64,000 nucleotides of DNA, from positions 50,290,152 through 50,354,151 of the forward strand of contig NC_084763.1 of NCBI RefSeq assembly GCF_028858725.1. Direction: 5' to 3'. Each line of letters starts with the position of its first letter. Within the stretch, counting starts at the first letter, position 1. The position numbers and the translations under genes were made by a program. Below are positions 1 through 9,950 of the stretch, piece by piece. Origin of the DNA: Colius striatus (lineage: Eukaryota; Chordata; Aves; Coliiformes; Coliidae). The notes under the pieces were generated by a model, which was given only the letters and a program-made list of their open reading frames with translations, had not been told where the DNA came from and ran no database searches.

Positions 1-1258
1 GGGCTCCTCTTCATAATCCTCCTTCTGGTGTGCCAATTAAAAATAAGTAGGAGGCATTGACGACAAGGGACACAGACGAGCGTTATGTCAATAATAATGT
101 TAATAATATATCATGTCAATATGAAGCATTGCATTCATAACACCATAATGAATTCTGTCTGATGTTTCTTGTGCTCAGCCCCCTGTCCTCTCGCACAGAC
201 TTCTGCTAAATATAGGCCAGAAGGCAAAAGACTTTCTATCCATGCCTATATATGTTGAACTTCTGTGAGTATTCAACAGAATCAGTTGAATATCAAACCA
301 GAAAACTGACTCTTCCAGCCTCATATGCCTCTGAATCGTCTGCTTTTCGGAGATTTCTGCTGCCTTAAGTGAGGCACAGTACCTTTGACAATTGCAGTTT
401 CTGAGGCCACTAGTTGTCACTCTGTACACGAAACTCATGTCTTAGCTGCAGAACCTGGAGTGCCAGTCATGCATAATGAACATAACAGAGATGTCTTTAT
501 CAGGTTCATTTATATATACTCCGATCAGTGTCTATCTTCTATTGCACTTTGACATAAATCAGGAAGTTCAGCTCACAAGAAATTGGTAACACTCCTTGGT
601 TAAAGAGGAAAGTATGACTCTGTTCCAGATTGTGCAACTGCTTTCAAGAGCCTCTGAACTGTCCATGTCTGGGAAATACACAATTGATGTGCACTGCAAA
701 TGATGTAATGGGAGATCACTGACCTCAGAGACTTTTTACAGTACAGTTTTTCAAATTTATTTCCCTTTTTTTCTGGAACAGGATTTCTTTTTTATTTTGG
801 AGGGAGGGGAAGATTAACTTTGCATCAAGGATGGCACTCCCTGCTAAATCCATCTTGGATTATTAATTGAAATGGTACTAGTCAGCTTCTTTCTCTTAGA
901 GTCAAATGCTGTTGTCAAAATTGTCAAAACTAACATTGCAACTGAAAAGAGCCACCTGCCTGCTCTGTGAAGTGTGGCAGCCATTCTCACCTTTGCTAGA
1001 GATTGAAGTGGTTTCTCTGTAATTGGTTTATTTCATAGCCAAAATTGAAGATATTAAATCCCTTTTATGCTTGCATTGGAGATGAAGAGCCAGGCAAACG
1101 CTTTATTGCATTTTCCGAGCAGGGAACCTGAATGACAGCAAATATTTGCTTTCATCTGTATACAATACAAACAGGAATTCCACTTAAATCCTGACTTAAA
1201 CCTTGTTCTAGGCCTAACTCCTGACTACATTGTCCATCCATACAACTGGCAGCACCAG
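1..1258. other. No gene seen
   Basis: AT-rich intergenic sequence without a credible exon or a repeat I can name. A short stretch near 110-150 (ATGTCAATATGAAGCATTGC) resembles 35940-35965. Confidence 0.5.
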
Positions 1259-2458
1259 TGTCGTGGTTTGGCCCAGCTAGCACAACAGCACCACGACAGT
1301 TTCTCGCTCGATGCCCCCATTCACCCCTACCCTCGTTAAGATGGCGGAGGACCCAGCGAAATGGGAGTAAAAAGATAAGCAAGATTGTTGTGGATTGAGA
1401 CAAGGGCAGGGAGGGCTCACTGCCAATTATGGTTCTGGGCAAAACAGACTCTAGTACTCGACTTAGAGAGGAAAGTAGGAAAGTTTATTCTACAAGAAAC
1501 AGAACAGAATAAAAGCAAAAAGGGAGTAGGATGATGAGAAAATGACAAGCAGCACTTTAAGATCTCCCTCCCCCATCCCTCCTTTCTTCCCGGGCCCAGC
1601 TCTCTGCTCCCGATATCTCTACCTCCTCCCCCTGCAACAGCTCAGGGGGGCAGGGAATGGGGGATGTGGTCAGTCTCTCACAGATGGGCTTTGCTGCTTC
1701 TGTCTTCTCAGATGAGGATGACTCCTGGCATTCTTCCCCTGCTCCAACACGGGGTTCCTCCCCCGGAACACAGTCCTTAACAAACTTCTCTGGTGTGGGT
1801 TGTTCCCAGCAGCTGCGGCTTCTGCCGATACAGGGTCCCTCACACGGGACACAGTCCTTGGTGAATATCTTTGACATGGATTCTTCACCACGGTTGCAGT
1901 TTCTGCAGTTGCAAGGTCCCTCTCTCGGGACAAGGCCTCCTCCGGCCAAAATCACTGTCCCTGGCTCGGGGCCTTTAATGAAGTGAATCACTGCCCCTGG
2001 TCCGGGGTCAGCTTTAGCAAAATGAGTCTCTGCCCCTGATGCGGGCTCATTATCAAAATGAGTCTCTCCCGCTGATGTGGGGTCTTTAAAGAAATGAAAA
2101 TAAATCTCAGCTTCACCAGTTCTCTCTATAGAATGCAGGGGAGTCTCTGCTACAGTACACCTCCTCCCTTTCATCACTGACCTTGGAGTCCGCATGGTTG
2201 TTTCTCTCACTGTTCCTACTCCTTGCACCACCACCAGCCAGAAGAAGAGAAGAAGGGGCAGAAGCAAGAAAGAAGATGGAGGAAGACACCTCCCCTTCCG
2301 GCTTCTTCTTAAAAAGTGATCGTGGAGGCGTCTAATTGGCTCAGCCCCAGAAGTGAGCCTTTTCTGAGCTGGGGAGAGTTGTGAGCAACTTCTTGCAGGA
2401 GCCATCTTTGCAGCCCCTTCCCCCATACCAGAAAAGGCTGTCATGTCAAACCATGACA
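1259..2458. mobile_element. Solo LTR of an avian endogenous retrovirus with 5-bp target duplication
   Basis: Begins TGTCGTGGTTTG and ends CAAACCATGACA, an imperfect 12-bp inverted terminal pair. The direct repeat ACCAG flanks it (1254-1258 and 2459-2463). About 1200 bp, with internal short repeats around 1740-2090. No gag, pol or env sequence adjoins it. Confidence 0.9.
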
Positions 2459-2689
2459 ACCAGGCCCAGTTGACCCTGGAGAGATCCCAGTTTCTGCCAA
2501 GTAAGGCATGTTTATATGCTGATTCCAGCTGCTTTTAGGATAGTCTTCCAAGTTCAGAATTGGCTTATCCTGCCAGATAGATATAGTCCAGTGAGGCTGT
2601 GAACAGGATATAGTTTTTCAGAAGATCAGTGATGAGTTTTATGTCTATCTAATTATATTGGTTCCGATTTCGAGATGTTGAGGCCTCAT

Positions 2690-2900
2690 GAGATTGTCAT
2701 CTATCGTCTACCTAGCCAGGCTAGCCTGGATCAGGTGGAGATGGTCACCCTCTCAGGGAAGCTGTTGTCCCAGTGGAGGGCTGTAAAGTCTGTACCCCAC
2801 ACTCCTGGGTGGAGGAGGGGGCAAGCTCCACCTGTGCAAGGTGTGCTCTAGTGAAGTCCCTTGGGCAGCAGGTGGAGGAGCTGAAGGAGGAAGGGAGTAC
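2690..2900 (+). repeat. Probable CR1 5' region fragment
   Basis: The stretch ending GGCAGCAGGTGGAGGAGC resembles the ORF1 leader of CR1 LINEs. Weak, by recognition only. Confidence 0.4.
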
Positions 2901-3011
2901 CTTGTGTTTATTGGTCTGTTCCATTCCTCTTGGCTATATATCCCAGTGATATTAATGGTGAGTCTCTAGGAAAATGTTATTTGTGTATAGTTTGGTGAGG
3001 AGATTTGGAAG

Positions 3012-3262
3012 TACATCACAGAATCAATCACAGAATTATTTATGTTGGAAAAGACCTTTAAGATGTAACACTGCCACATCCACCACTAACCGTGACCCTA
3101 AGCACTACATCTACACTTCTTGTAAATACCTCCAGGGATGGTGACTCAACTGCTTCCCTTGGCATCCTGGAGAAATGCTTGATAACCCTTCCAGTGAAAA
3201 ACATTTTCTTAATATCTAATCTAAACGACTCCTGATGTAACTCAAGGCCTTTTATCCATAAT
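3012..3262 (-). repeat. CR1 LINE 3' end, antisense
   Basis: Starts at the terminal AGAATC-like tail and encodes on the minus strand the CR1 ORF2 C-terminus (VESPSLEVF), with the usual TTGGAAAAGACCTTTAAGAT. Confidence 0.9.
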
Positions 3263-4391
3263 TTGATAAGCAAAGATGAATCTGAAATGCTGACTATTGC
3301 TGGACCAAAGGCACTGACATCTTCCGTGTACTACAAAGTACTCTTCTCAGCCTAGACTACTCTAGAGATCTGATCTGAACCGAAGAAACTCACTGAAGAG
3401 GGTCTGTGTTTGAAGCAGTAGATTAGACCACCATGTCTTGATGAATTTCAGGTATTACATAAAGTCACAGGTAATGACTGCATGCATGGAACTTGTATTC
3501 TGTTTGACTTCTATGTATAGAATTTGCTTTTAAATTTGCAATGCAAAATATGTTCTTAGAAATATGAAAATTATTTCCTATAGCCAGATTGAAACCGAAC
3601 ACAATGCACTGATTTTAAATCATAATGTATTTTAGAGTCTGCTAGAATTTCCAAAACAGGAGCACTACTACAAAAGTATCATTAAATTTGTCTCTCTGAG
3701 GGCGCTACTTTCAAAAGCATGTGGAAGGTCTCAGTGAATAAAGACAAGGACTGGTGTTAGGTTTGAGAAAAGTTAGAATAAGGAAGCAGATGAGGTGTAA
3801 AAATTTACAATAACAACAAGACAGACTTTAGGTTTTGATTTTAAAAATTACTACTCTTGTTTATCTGAGCTTTCATAAAAAATGTTTATTTTTAAACAAA
3901 AACAGTTGCTTTAATGTGTGATTAACAACCACTAAGTTTTTAATTTTTATTTTCTTTTCATTCTTTTCATTTTGAATTTTAATATTTTTGCACACTTAGG
4001 AAAAATTAAGTTTACTTATTTCAAAAGAAACCTTTAAAATTCACAATATGAAGAAGTAGTTGAAAAAGATGCCCCTTATTATACACATTTGCTAATATTG
4101 AATTTAAGGATAATAGATGAAGAATACTGTAATGACAAACAAAGTAATAATACTGTGCTGCTTCCCATGGACATTCATCATTTCAAAATGCAAACTTAAC
4201 TAATTTCATTAAAACTTTACAGTTGCAATGTGCATTAAAGATACAAATTTACCAAATGGAAATGAACATAGATTAACTTATCTATTTCCAGTTTAAAAGA
4301 ATGAAATAGTGTCTGCAGTGAAATACACTCTGAGGTGCTACAAAGGATTCAGGTATCTTGAAAGTTACACAGTTCCTGGGTGAGAAGACTC
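3263..4391. other. 3' flank and likely 3' UTR of PKS A
   Basis: AT-rich. From about 3720 to 4324 it is recognisably but distantly related to 41400-42095 beyond PKS B, with many substitutions and indels. From 4325 to the stop codon the two are nearly identical. Confidence 0.7.
3885..3890 (-). terminator. Candidate polyadenylation signal of PKS A
   Basis: AATAAA on the minus strand lies about 500 nt past the stop codon in an AT-rich 3' flank. It is one candidate only; the exact hexamer is not kept at the equivalent place in copy B. Confidence 0.3.
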
Positions 4392-7300
4392 CTATAGCCA
4401 GCTCCCATTTTCTGCACCCTCAACCACAGTGCTTTTGTTCTCAACGCTTCTATTTGCATCGCTCGTTTCCTCTAAAACCACTACTAAACTCGACAGAGTT
4501 GTGTGAGGATCAAGCAGTTTCAGAAGAGGTATGTCCACCTTTCTCTCTTGGAAGACACGGTTCTGAATTGTCATAGCTAACATAGAGTCTATGCCCAGCG
4601 ATGACAGCGGCGTATTCATCGTCAGCTCATCCGCGCTCTGGCCGGTGAGGTCACTCACCAGCGACGTGATGTAGTCTTCAGATTTGATTAAGGCACTATC
4701 CTGGCCTGGAGTTGACTCAGAGACTTCAAGCTTGTTCCTGAATTCTTCTGACATGAGGGAGATGAAGCGACTTTTGAGGGAAGTAATCCGAGAAAAGACG
4801 TGATGCAACAAAGCTTGAAAGTTCAGCTTGATGACGGCTTGCTGCGGGTTGTTCCGAAGCAAGCTCTTCCTGAGGTACTCGTGGATTTCATGCACCTGCA
4901 GAACCTCTATGCCCTTAAATCCCAGAATGTTCTGAATATGGCTTTGATTGAGCAGCACGCCGAGGTTCAAAGCACCCCAGTTAATGGACTGGCCTGAAAG
5001 CCCACAGTTCCTCCTGTAGAGGCAGAAGGCATCCAGGAAAGAGTTTGCAGCTGCGTAGTTTGCCTGGGTGGAATTCCCCAGAAAGGAAGTAACAGAGGAG
5101 TAGCACACAAAGTAGTCAAGCTGCTGGCCTCTGGTAGCCCAATGAAGATTTAGGGTCCCTGCTACCTTGGGGCTCAGCACTTTCTGAAAGTCAGCCAGGC
5201 TCAGGACTTCAAGGTGGCCGTCGTGTAAAACGACGGCGCTCTGAAATACACCTTTGATTGGAGTCCCGGCAAAGACGGTCGCGATGGACTGGAAAGCTTT
5301 CTCCACGGCGCTGCTCAAAGTCACATCACACTGCACAAACGCCACCTTGCAGCCTTTGTGCTGCTGCTGCAAAGCCTTCAGCTCTCCTTGCTTCTCGCTG
5401 CTTGGGTTGCTCCGGGAGAGTATTGCAATGCACCCTCCTCCATTCTCAGCTATGAATTTCACCGTTTCAAAGCCCAGCCCAGTGAGCCCCCCGACTACCA
5501 CGTAAACAGCGTGCTGCTTGAACAGCTGCTTCTGGGCTTCGTACAGCGGGATGTCTGACAGCACGGGGGTGTCCCTCTGCCTCCTCAGGACAGCAAGCGG
5601 GACAGACTGGCAGCTGAAATAGGACATCACACAGTTCATCCTTTCAAAGCTGCCCCTCTGCTGAAACACAGAACCTGGCAGCCGTCGAAATGGTTTCATA
5701 TCCATGGAACTGACCCACGCCTGCACGGCCTTTTGCAGTTGCTTCAGAGGGGCTTTCTGGAAAATGCTGGCAAGCGTAAGCACATGGAAGCTGATGTTTT
5801 CATGATCAATTCCACCAACAGCCTGCAGACACGTGGGCTGTTGATTGCCACACACTATCACCACATCTCGGAGAAAGTGCATGTGGGACAGATCCTCCGG
5901 AGACAGTCTGTTTACTGGGGGAAGAACCACAAGGGCATGGCACATGTTTATATACTGCAGCTTCTCTGGCGTGGGCCTGGCAAGCACTGTTCTCCAGCCC
6001 ATCTCTTCTGCTGCCACACAAAGGACGTGGCACAAAACTGACGACGGCTCTGTAGAAATGACACCCAGTGTTCTGCCACGTTTCCCCTTGGGTAACCGCT
6101 GAGTGAAGATCTCCCACGCCATGATAAAGTAGGACACACAAGGCACATTCTGAAAGCACGGGAACTTCTTTACCTTGAAACACACTGCTCCTGGAATCCA
6201 AACTCGGGATGATGCAGCAGCTGGGTAGCAGGAAGCCACGTGATCTCCCACTTGAAGCCTCTTCACGGCACTGCCTGTGGCTGTAACCGTGCCACTGAAA
6301 TCGAGAGCTAAAAGTCCGTGCTTGTCTACTACTTGTGAATTCCAATACAGTGTGTTCCCAAAGCTGCGACTAGAAACACTGATGGGAAAATAATCTTCTG
6401 AGTGGAGACATATTTTATCCACTTGAATTTCCACGCCGTGTGCGTCAAGCTGAGGAGCAGCGCTGGTGCACAATTCTGCAGACAAGTCTTTGGCTGTGTA
6501 CGGATCAGACGTGTACAAAGCGAAGGCTTCTGACTGCTGGGCAGCTCTTATGGCCTGGCCGTAGTCTGCATCGACAAAAGGTGTGCGGCAGACTTCAGCC
6601 ACGTAAGTTCTTCCTTGGCTGATGCAAAGCTCTGGGTAGTCCTCACCTTTGTATTTGACAAGAACGTCTGCCAGCACTGAGATGTCCAGCGAACTGCAAG
6701 AGCTCAGGTCAATTATCTGAAATGTGATTTCTGGAACCTCAAGGACACAAGTTCTGGTCATGCCATACAATGCAAAGCCACAGCTCACGTGGTCGACGTA
6801 CCTTTCTGATGTTCTGTAGGTGATCACTCGGACTGAGCAGTGGGACCTTTTCTCCCTCAGTGCCACAATAACTTGGCGATAGGCTTCACAACACTTTGCC
6901 AATTGGTCTACCCCTTGGCTTGGGACATCTTCGTTTAACTTTTGAATTCCCCACAGGAACAGAATTTCATCATAATCCTCAACCTCTGCTCTCATTTGCT
7001 TCACAGTGGGGCTTTCCAAGAGCCTTTCCCACTCTTCATACTTAACGTATCTCGAATCAGGATGCAAATACTTTTTCAGCCGCTCTGCTACCCCAAATTG
7101 GTCAGCAAACACCAGCACTCTGGGCATAGCCCCCACATGTCCAGTCGCCTGTGAAACACAGACTTCTTTCCACTTGCTCTCAAACATGAGCTCATTCTCT
7201 CGGGAAGACGCTTGCTTCATGAAAGTGATGGCCACGCGCTTCAGCTCAGCCAAAACAGTGCCACGCTTGTCCATGAAGCACCCACAGACCTCTAGGCAGT

Positions 7301-9950
7301 TTCCAAAGGCCTTGCTCGTTCTCATATAGATCATCATTTCTTCCTCCAGCGGTCGGAGCACCACCAGGCTGCCTATCCCTGAGGGAAAGCCCGCTCGGCA
7401 CTGGAGCGTCTTTGACGTCATGACAGCGGTCATCTGCAGAAAGCAGTCGAGCAGCACTGGGTGGATACAGTAGTTGTACATCTCTCGGGCGGTCTCCTTG
7501 TTCACCTTGATGCTTGTGATCGCTTCCTTTAGTTCCTGGCAATAATGCACATCGCTGAGCTGCCTGAAGACGGAGCTGTACTGGAAGCCAACCTGAGACA
7601 GCGCTTCATAAACCTCCTCTCTGCTAACCACCCCCCTGCATCTTTGAAAGATCTCTTGGAAGGAGATGGTGCTTTCTTCCACCACAGCCTCAGCCCCCTT
7701 GGTAACTTGGCCTGCGGCGTAAACTGCGTTGGAGGAAGAGAGGATCTCAAAGGCTGTCGCTGCTTTTTGCGCACTCAGCTTGATGCTCAAGACTTGGGAA
7801 CTCTGCGTGAGAACACACGGCGCAGAAAAACTGACACTCATCTGGCAAGTGCTCAGGGGCACTTTAGGACTGGAGCCACTCAGCACAGAGGCCAGACCAA
7901 GCTCCGCATACAAAGCACCAGGGACTAAAGCCACACCATTGTGCTTGTGCTCGTACAGGTACGATGTCGTGTCCTGGGACAGCAGGCAGCCAAACTCCGT
8001 GTTGTCGCTGCTTGTGCTGTAAAGCAAAAGGTGGCTGGAGCTGACGCCTCTTTGGTTTGCTTGCTGGTGGATATCCAGACAGGCCATCAGCTTCTTGCGG
8101 TCAAACTGATACCGAGGAATGGCCACGGGGATGCTCTGGTACCCATCATACAGGTGCTGCCAGCGCGGATTACATCCCAGTTCAAAGAGCTTTCCCACCA
8201 GGGTGAAGAGCGTCTGATACTCGGCATCAGTTTGCAAGGAAGAGAACACCTTGGTGCCTTTTCCAAGAGTCTCCTTGATGCTTCGCTGCAAAGCTCGCTG
8301 AGGACCTATTTCCACAAACACCACGTTTTCCCTGTCTCGAGCCACACTTTGGATGGCTTGAGTGAAAGCAACAGGCTCACGAGTGTGCCGGGCCCAGAAC
8401 TTGCCCTCAGCAAAGTCACTTCCCAAAGCAGCCGCCCCTGTCAGCGTTGACACCACTTCCATTTCCCCCTGCTGTTTTTCTAAAGGCCGGATGCTCTCTT
8501 CCAACTCCCCAAGTATTGTGTCCATGCTGGGGCTGTGGTACGCAGCTGGCACGCTCAAGACGTGAAGGAAGATGTCTCTCTGGCTGAAAGCTTGAGCTAA
8601 ATCTCTCTGCACAGCATCCACAGAGTCTACACTCCCAGACAAGGTGCAGGAAACGGGGCTGTTGAAGGCTGCGATGCACACCTGTCCCGCATAGGGATGC
8701 AGACGCTCAGCAACCTCTTGCACAGGGATGTTTCCGACCACCAGCATCCTGCCAGCAGCCGTCTTTGCCTGCAGACGGCTCCGGTGATAAATCACTTTGA
8801 CCGCATCTGCCAGGGACAGGTACCCAGCACAATGAGCTGCGGCAACTTCCCCCACCGAGTGGCCAACAGCAGCGACTGCCTCAATGCCCCAGTGTCTCAG
8901 CAGGGAAGCCAAGGCAACCTGCAGGGTAAAGAGCAAGGGCTGGGCGAGCTGCGGATTCAGCAAATCCTGGGGGCTGTGAGCTCTCGCTGGCAGGAGGCTG
9001 ATGGGAGCGTGCTTCTGAAAAAGCGCTTCTATTGCCTTACACTTGTCTCTGAACACGGGCTCTGAGCTCAGCAGGGCCTCGCTGAAGCCCCGCAGCGGCA
9101 CGCCGTTGCCACAGAACACAAACACCAGCTGCGGCTCCGCCTTTGACGTGGCCACGGTAGTGCTGGCTGCCGACAGAACCTCTCGCTGCAGGTGTTGGAG
9201 AGAATTGGTGACAAACGCCTTGCGGTACCGGTAGCTGGCGTGGCTTCTTCTGCAGGCAGATGTGTAGGCCAGGCTTGGGAGAGTCACCGAGTTCCTCGTG
9301 CTCAGCTCGGCAGCTGTGTCAGCCATGCTCAGCTGAAGGGACTTACTCGATGCTGCTGACAGCACAACTAATTCAAGAGGCCTCTTAAAGGCCGGAAGAG
9401 GCTCCAGCTGCTTCACCTGCCTGACTACCACATGAGCATTGGTTCCTCCAAAGCCAAAGCAGTTGATGCCAGCTACTCTTCCGTACTCGCGGGACTCTTC
9501 CCAGGGCTCTACGGCCGTGGGAATTGCAAGGTTCAGTTTCTCTGTGTCGATGCTGCTCGTCTCCCTCGAGTAGTGCAAGGATGGAACGATCTTTCCGTGG
9601 TGCATCATCAGAAGCACTTTGATTAACCCCGCTGCTCCAGCAGCTGATTCTGTGTGGCCAATGTTTCCTTTCACTGAACCCACTTTCAGAACAGAAACTT
9701 GGGAAGACCTGTTTTTACAAATGACACTCCCCAGGCTTTCAGCTTCCGTAGGGTCTCCAGCGGCAGTTCCTGTACCGTGGGCTTCAACGTACTGCACAGC
9801 TGACGGGTCGACATGCACCTCATAGACGCTGCGCAGTAGCTTCTCTTGCTCGATTCGAGATGGTCTTGTGATTGGAGTCATGGACCTGCCGTTCTGATTT
9901 ACTGCACTGATGTTTATGACACCCCAGATTTTGCTGTAGTCTTCCTTTGC
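4392..9950 (-). CDS. PKS: PKS A terminal coding exon 6 (rest of KS through ACP)
   Basis: One 5559-nt exon follows a CAACACAG acceptor, starting [10 protein letters not shown], and runs to a TAG at 4394-4392. It holds the KS histidines, all of AT, DH, the degenerate ER, KR and ACP. The length of this single exon is typical of animal PKS genes whose 3' part has lost introns. The antisense and alternate frames inside it are shadows. Confidence 0.96.
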   Translation of the reverse strand, partial: AKEDYSKIWGVINISAVNQNGRSMTPITRPSRIEQEKLLRSVYEVHVDPSAVQYVEAHGTGTAAGDPTEAESLGSVICKNRSSQVSVLKVGSVKGNIGHTESAAGAAGLIKVLLMMHHGKIVPSLHYSRETSSIDTEKLNLAIPTAVEPWEESREYGRVAGINCFGFGGTNAHVVVRQVKQLEPLPAFKRPLELVVLSAASSKSLQLSMADTAAELSTRNSVTLPSLAYTSACRRSHASYRYRKAFVTNSLQHLQREVLSAASTTVATSKAEPQLVFVFCGNGVPLRGFSEALLSSEPVFRDKCKAIEALFQKHAPISLLPARAHSPQDLLNPQLAQPLLFTLQVALASLLRHWGIEAVAAVGHSVGEVAAAHCAGYLSLADAVKVIYHRSRLQAKTAAGRMLVVGNIPVQEVAERLHPYAGQVCIAAFNSPVSCTLSGSVDSVDAVQRDLAQAFSQRDIFLHVLSVPAAYHSPSMDTILGELEESIRPLEKQQGEMEVVSTLTGAAALGSDFAEGKFWARHTREPVAFTQAIQSVARDRENVVFVEIGPQRALQRSIKETLGKGTKVFSSLQTDAEYQTLFTLVGKLFELGCNPRWQHLYDGYQSIPVAIPRYQFDRKKLMACLDIHQQANQRGVSSSHLLLYSTSSDNTEFGCLLSQDTTSYLYEHKHNGVALVPGALYAELGLASVLSGSSPKVPLSTCQMSVSFSAPCVLTQSSQVLSIKLSAQKAATAFEILSSSNAVYAAGQVTKGAEAVVEESTISFQEIFQRCRGVVSREEVYEALSQVGFQYSSVFRQLSDVHYCQELKEAITSIKVNKETAREMYNYCIHPVLLDCFLQMTAVMTSKTLQCRAGFPSGIGSLVVLRPLEEEMMIYMRTSKAFGNCLEVCGCFMDKRGTVLAELKRVAITFMKQASSRENELMFESKWKEVCVSQATGHVGAMPRVLVFADQFGVAERLKKYLHPDSRYVKYEEWERLLESPTVKQMRAEVEDYDEILFLWGIQKLNEDVPSQGVDQLAKCCEAYRQVIVALREKRSHCSVRVITYRTSERYVDHVSCGFALYGMTRTCVLEVPEITFQIIDLSSCSSLDISVLADVLVKYKGEDYPELCISQGRTYVAEVCRTPFVDADYGQAIRAAQQSEAFALYTSDPYTAKDLSAELCTSAAPQLDAHGVEIQVDKICLHSEDYFPISVSSRSFGNTLYWNSQVVDKHGLLALDFSGTVTATGSAVKRLQVGDHVASCYPAAASSRVWIPGAVCFKVKKFPCFQNVPCVSYFIMAWEIFTQRLPKGKRGRTLGVISTEPSSVLCHVLCVAAEEMGWRTVLARPTPEKLQYINMCHALVVLPPVNRLSPEDLSHMHFLRDVVIVCGNQQPTCLQAVGGIDHENISFHVLTLASIFQKAPLKQLQKAVQAWVSSMDMKPFRRLPGSVFQQRGSFERMNCVMSYFSCQSVPLAVLRRQRDTPVLSDIPLYEAQKQLFKQHAVYVVVGGLTGLGFETVKFIAENGGGCIAILSRSNPSSEKQGELKALQQQHKGCKVAFVQCDVTLSSAVEKAFQSIATVFAGTPIKGVFQSAVVLHDGHLEVLSLADFQKVLSPKVAGTLNLHWATRGQQLDYFVCYSSVTSFLGNSTQANYAAANSFLDAFCLYRRNCGLSGQSINWGALNLGVLLNQSHIQNILGFKGIEVLQVHEIHEYLRKSLLRNNPQQAVIKLNFQALLHHVFSRITSLKSRFISLMSEEFRNKLEVSESTPGQDSALIKSEDYITSLVSDLTGQSADELTMNTPLSSLGIDSMLAMTIQNRVFQERKVDIPLLKLLDPHTTLSSLVVVLEETSDANRSVENKSTVVEGAENGSWL

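Noticed and set aside
1557-2459. 300-residue open frame on the minus strand
   Set aside because: It lies wholly within the solo LTR 1259-2458 and is made of its internal short repeats; no domain or splice context.
5806-6345. 179-residue minus-strand frame and many plus-strand frames inside the PKS terminal exons
   Set aside because: They overlap the PKS reading frame in other frames, lack known motifs and recur in both copies only because the exon is duplicated.
4392-9950. Bacterial contamination or horizontal transfer as source of the PKS
   Set aside because: Five spliced introns, avian repeats in introns, a TATA promoter and a family known in birds, fish and sea urchins argue for a native animal gene.
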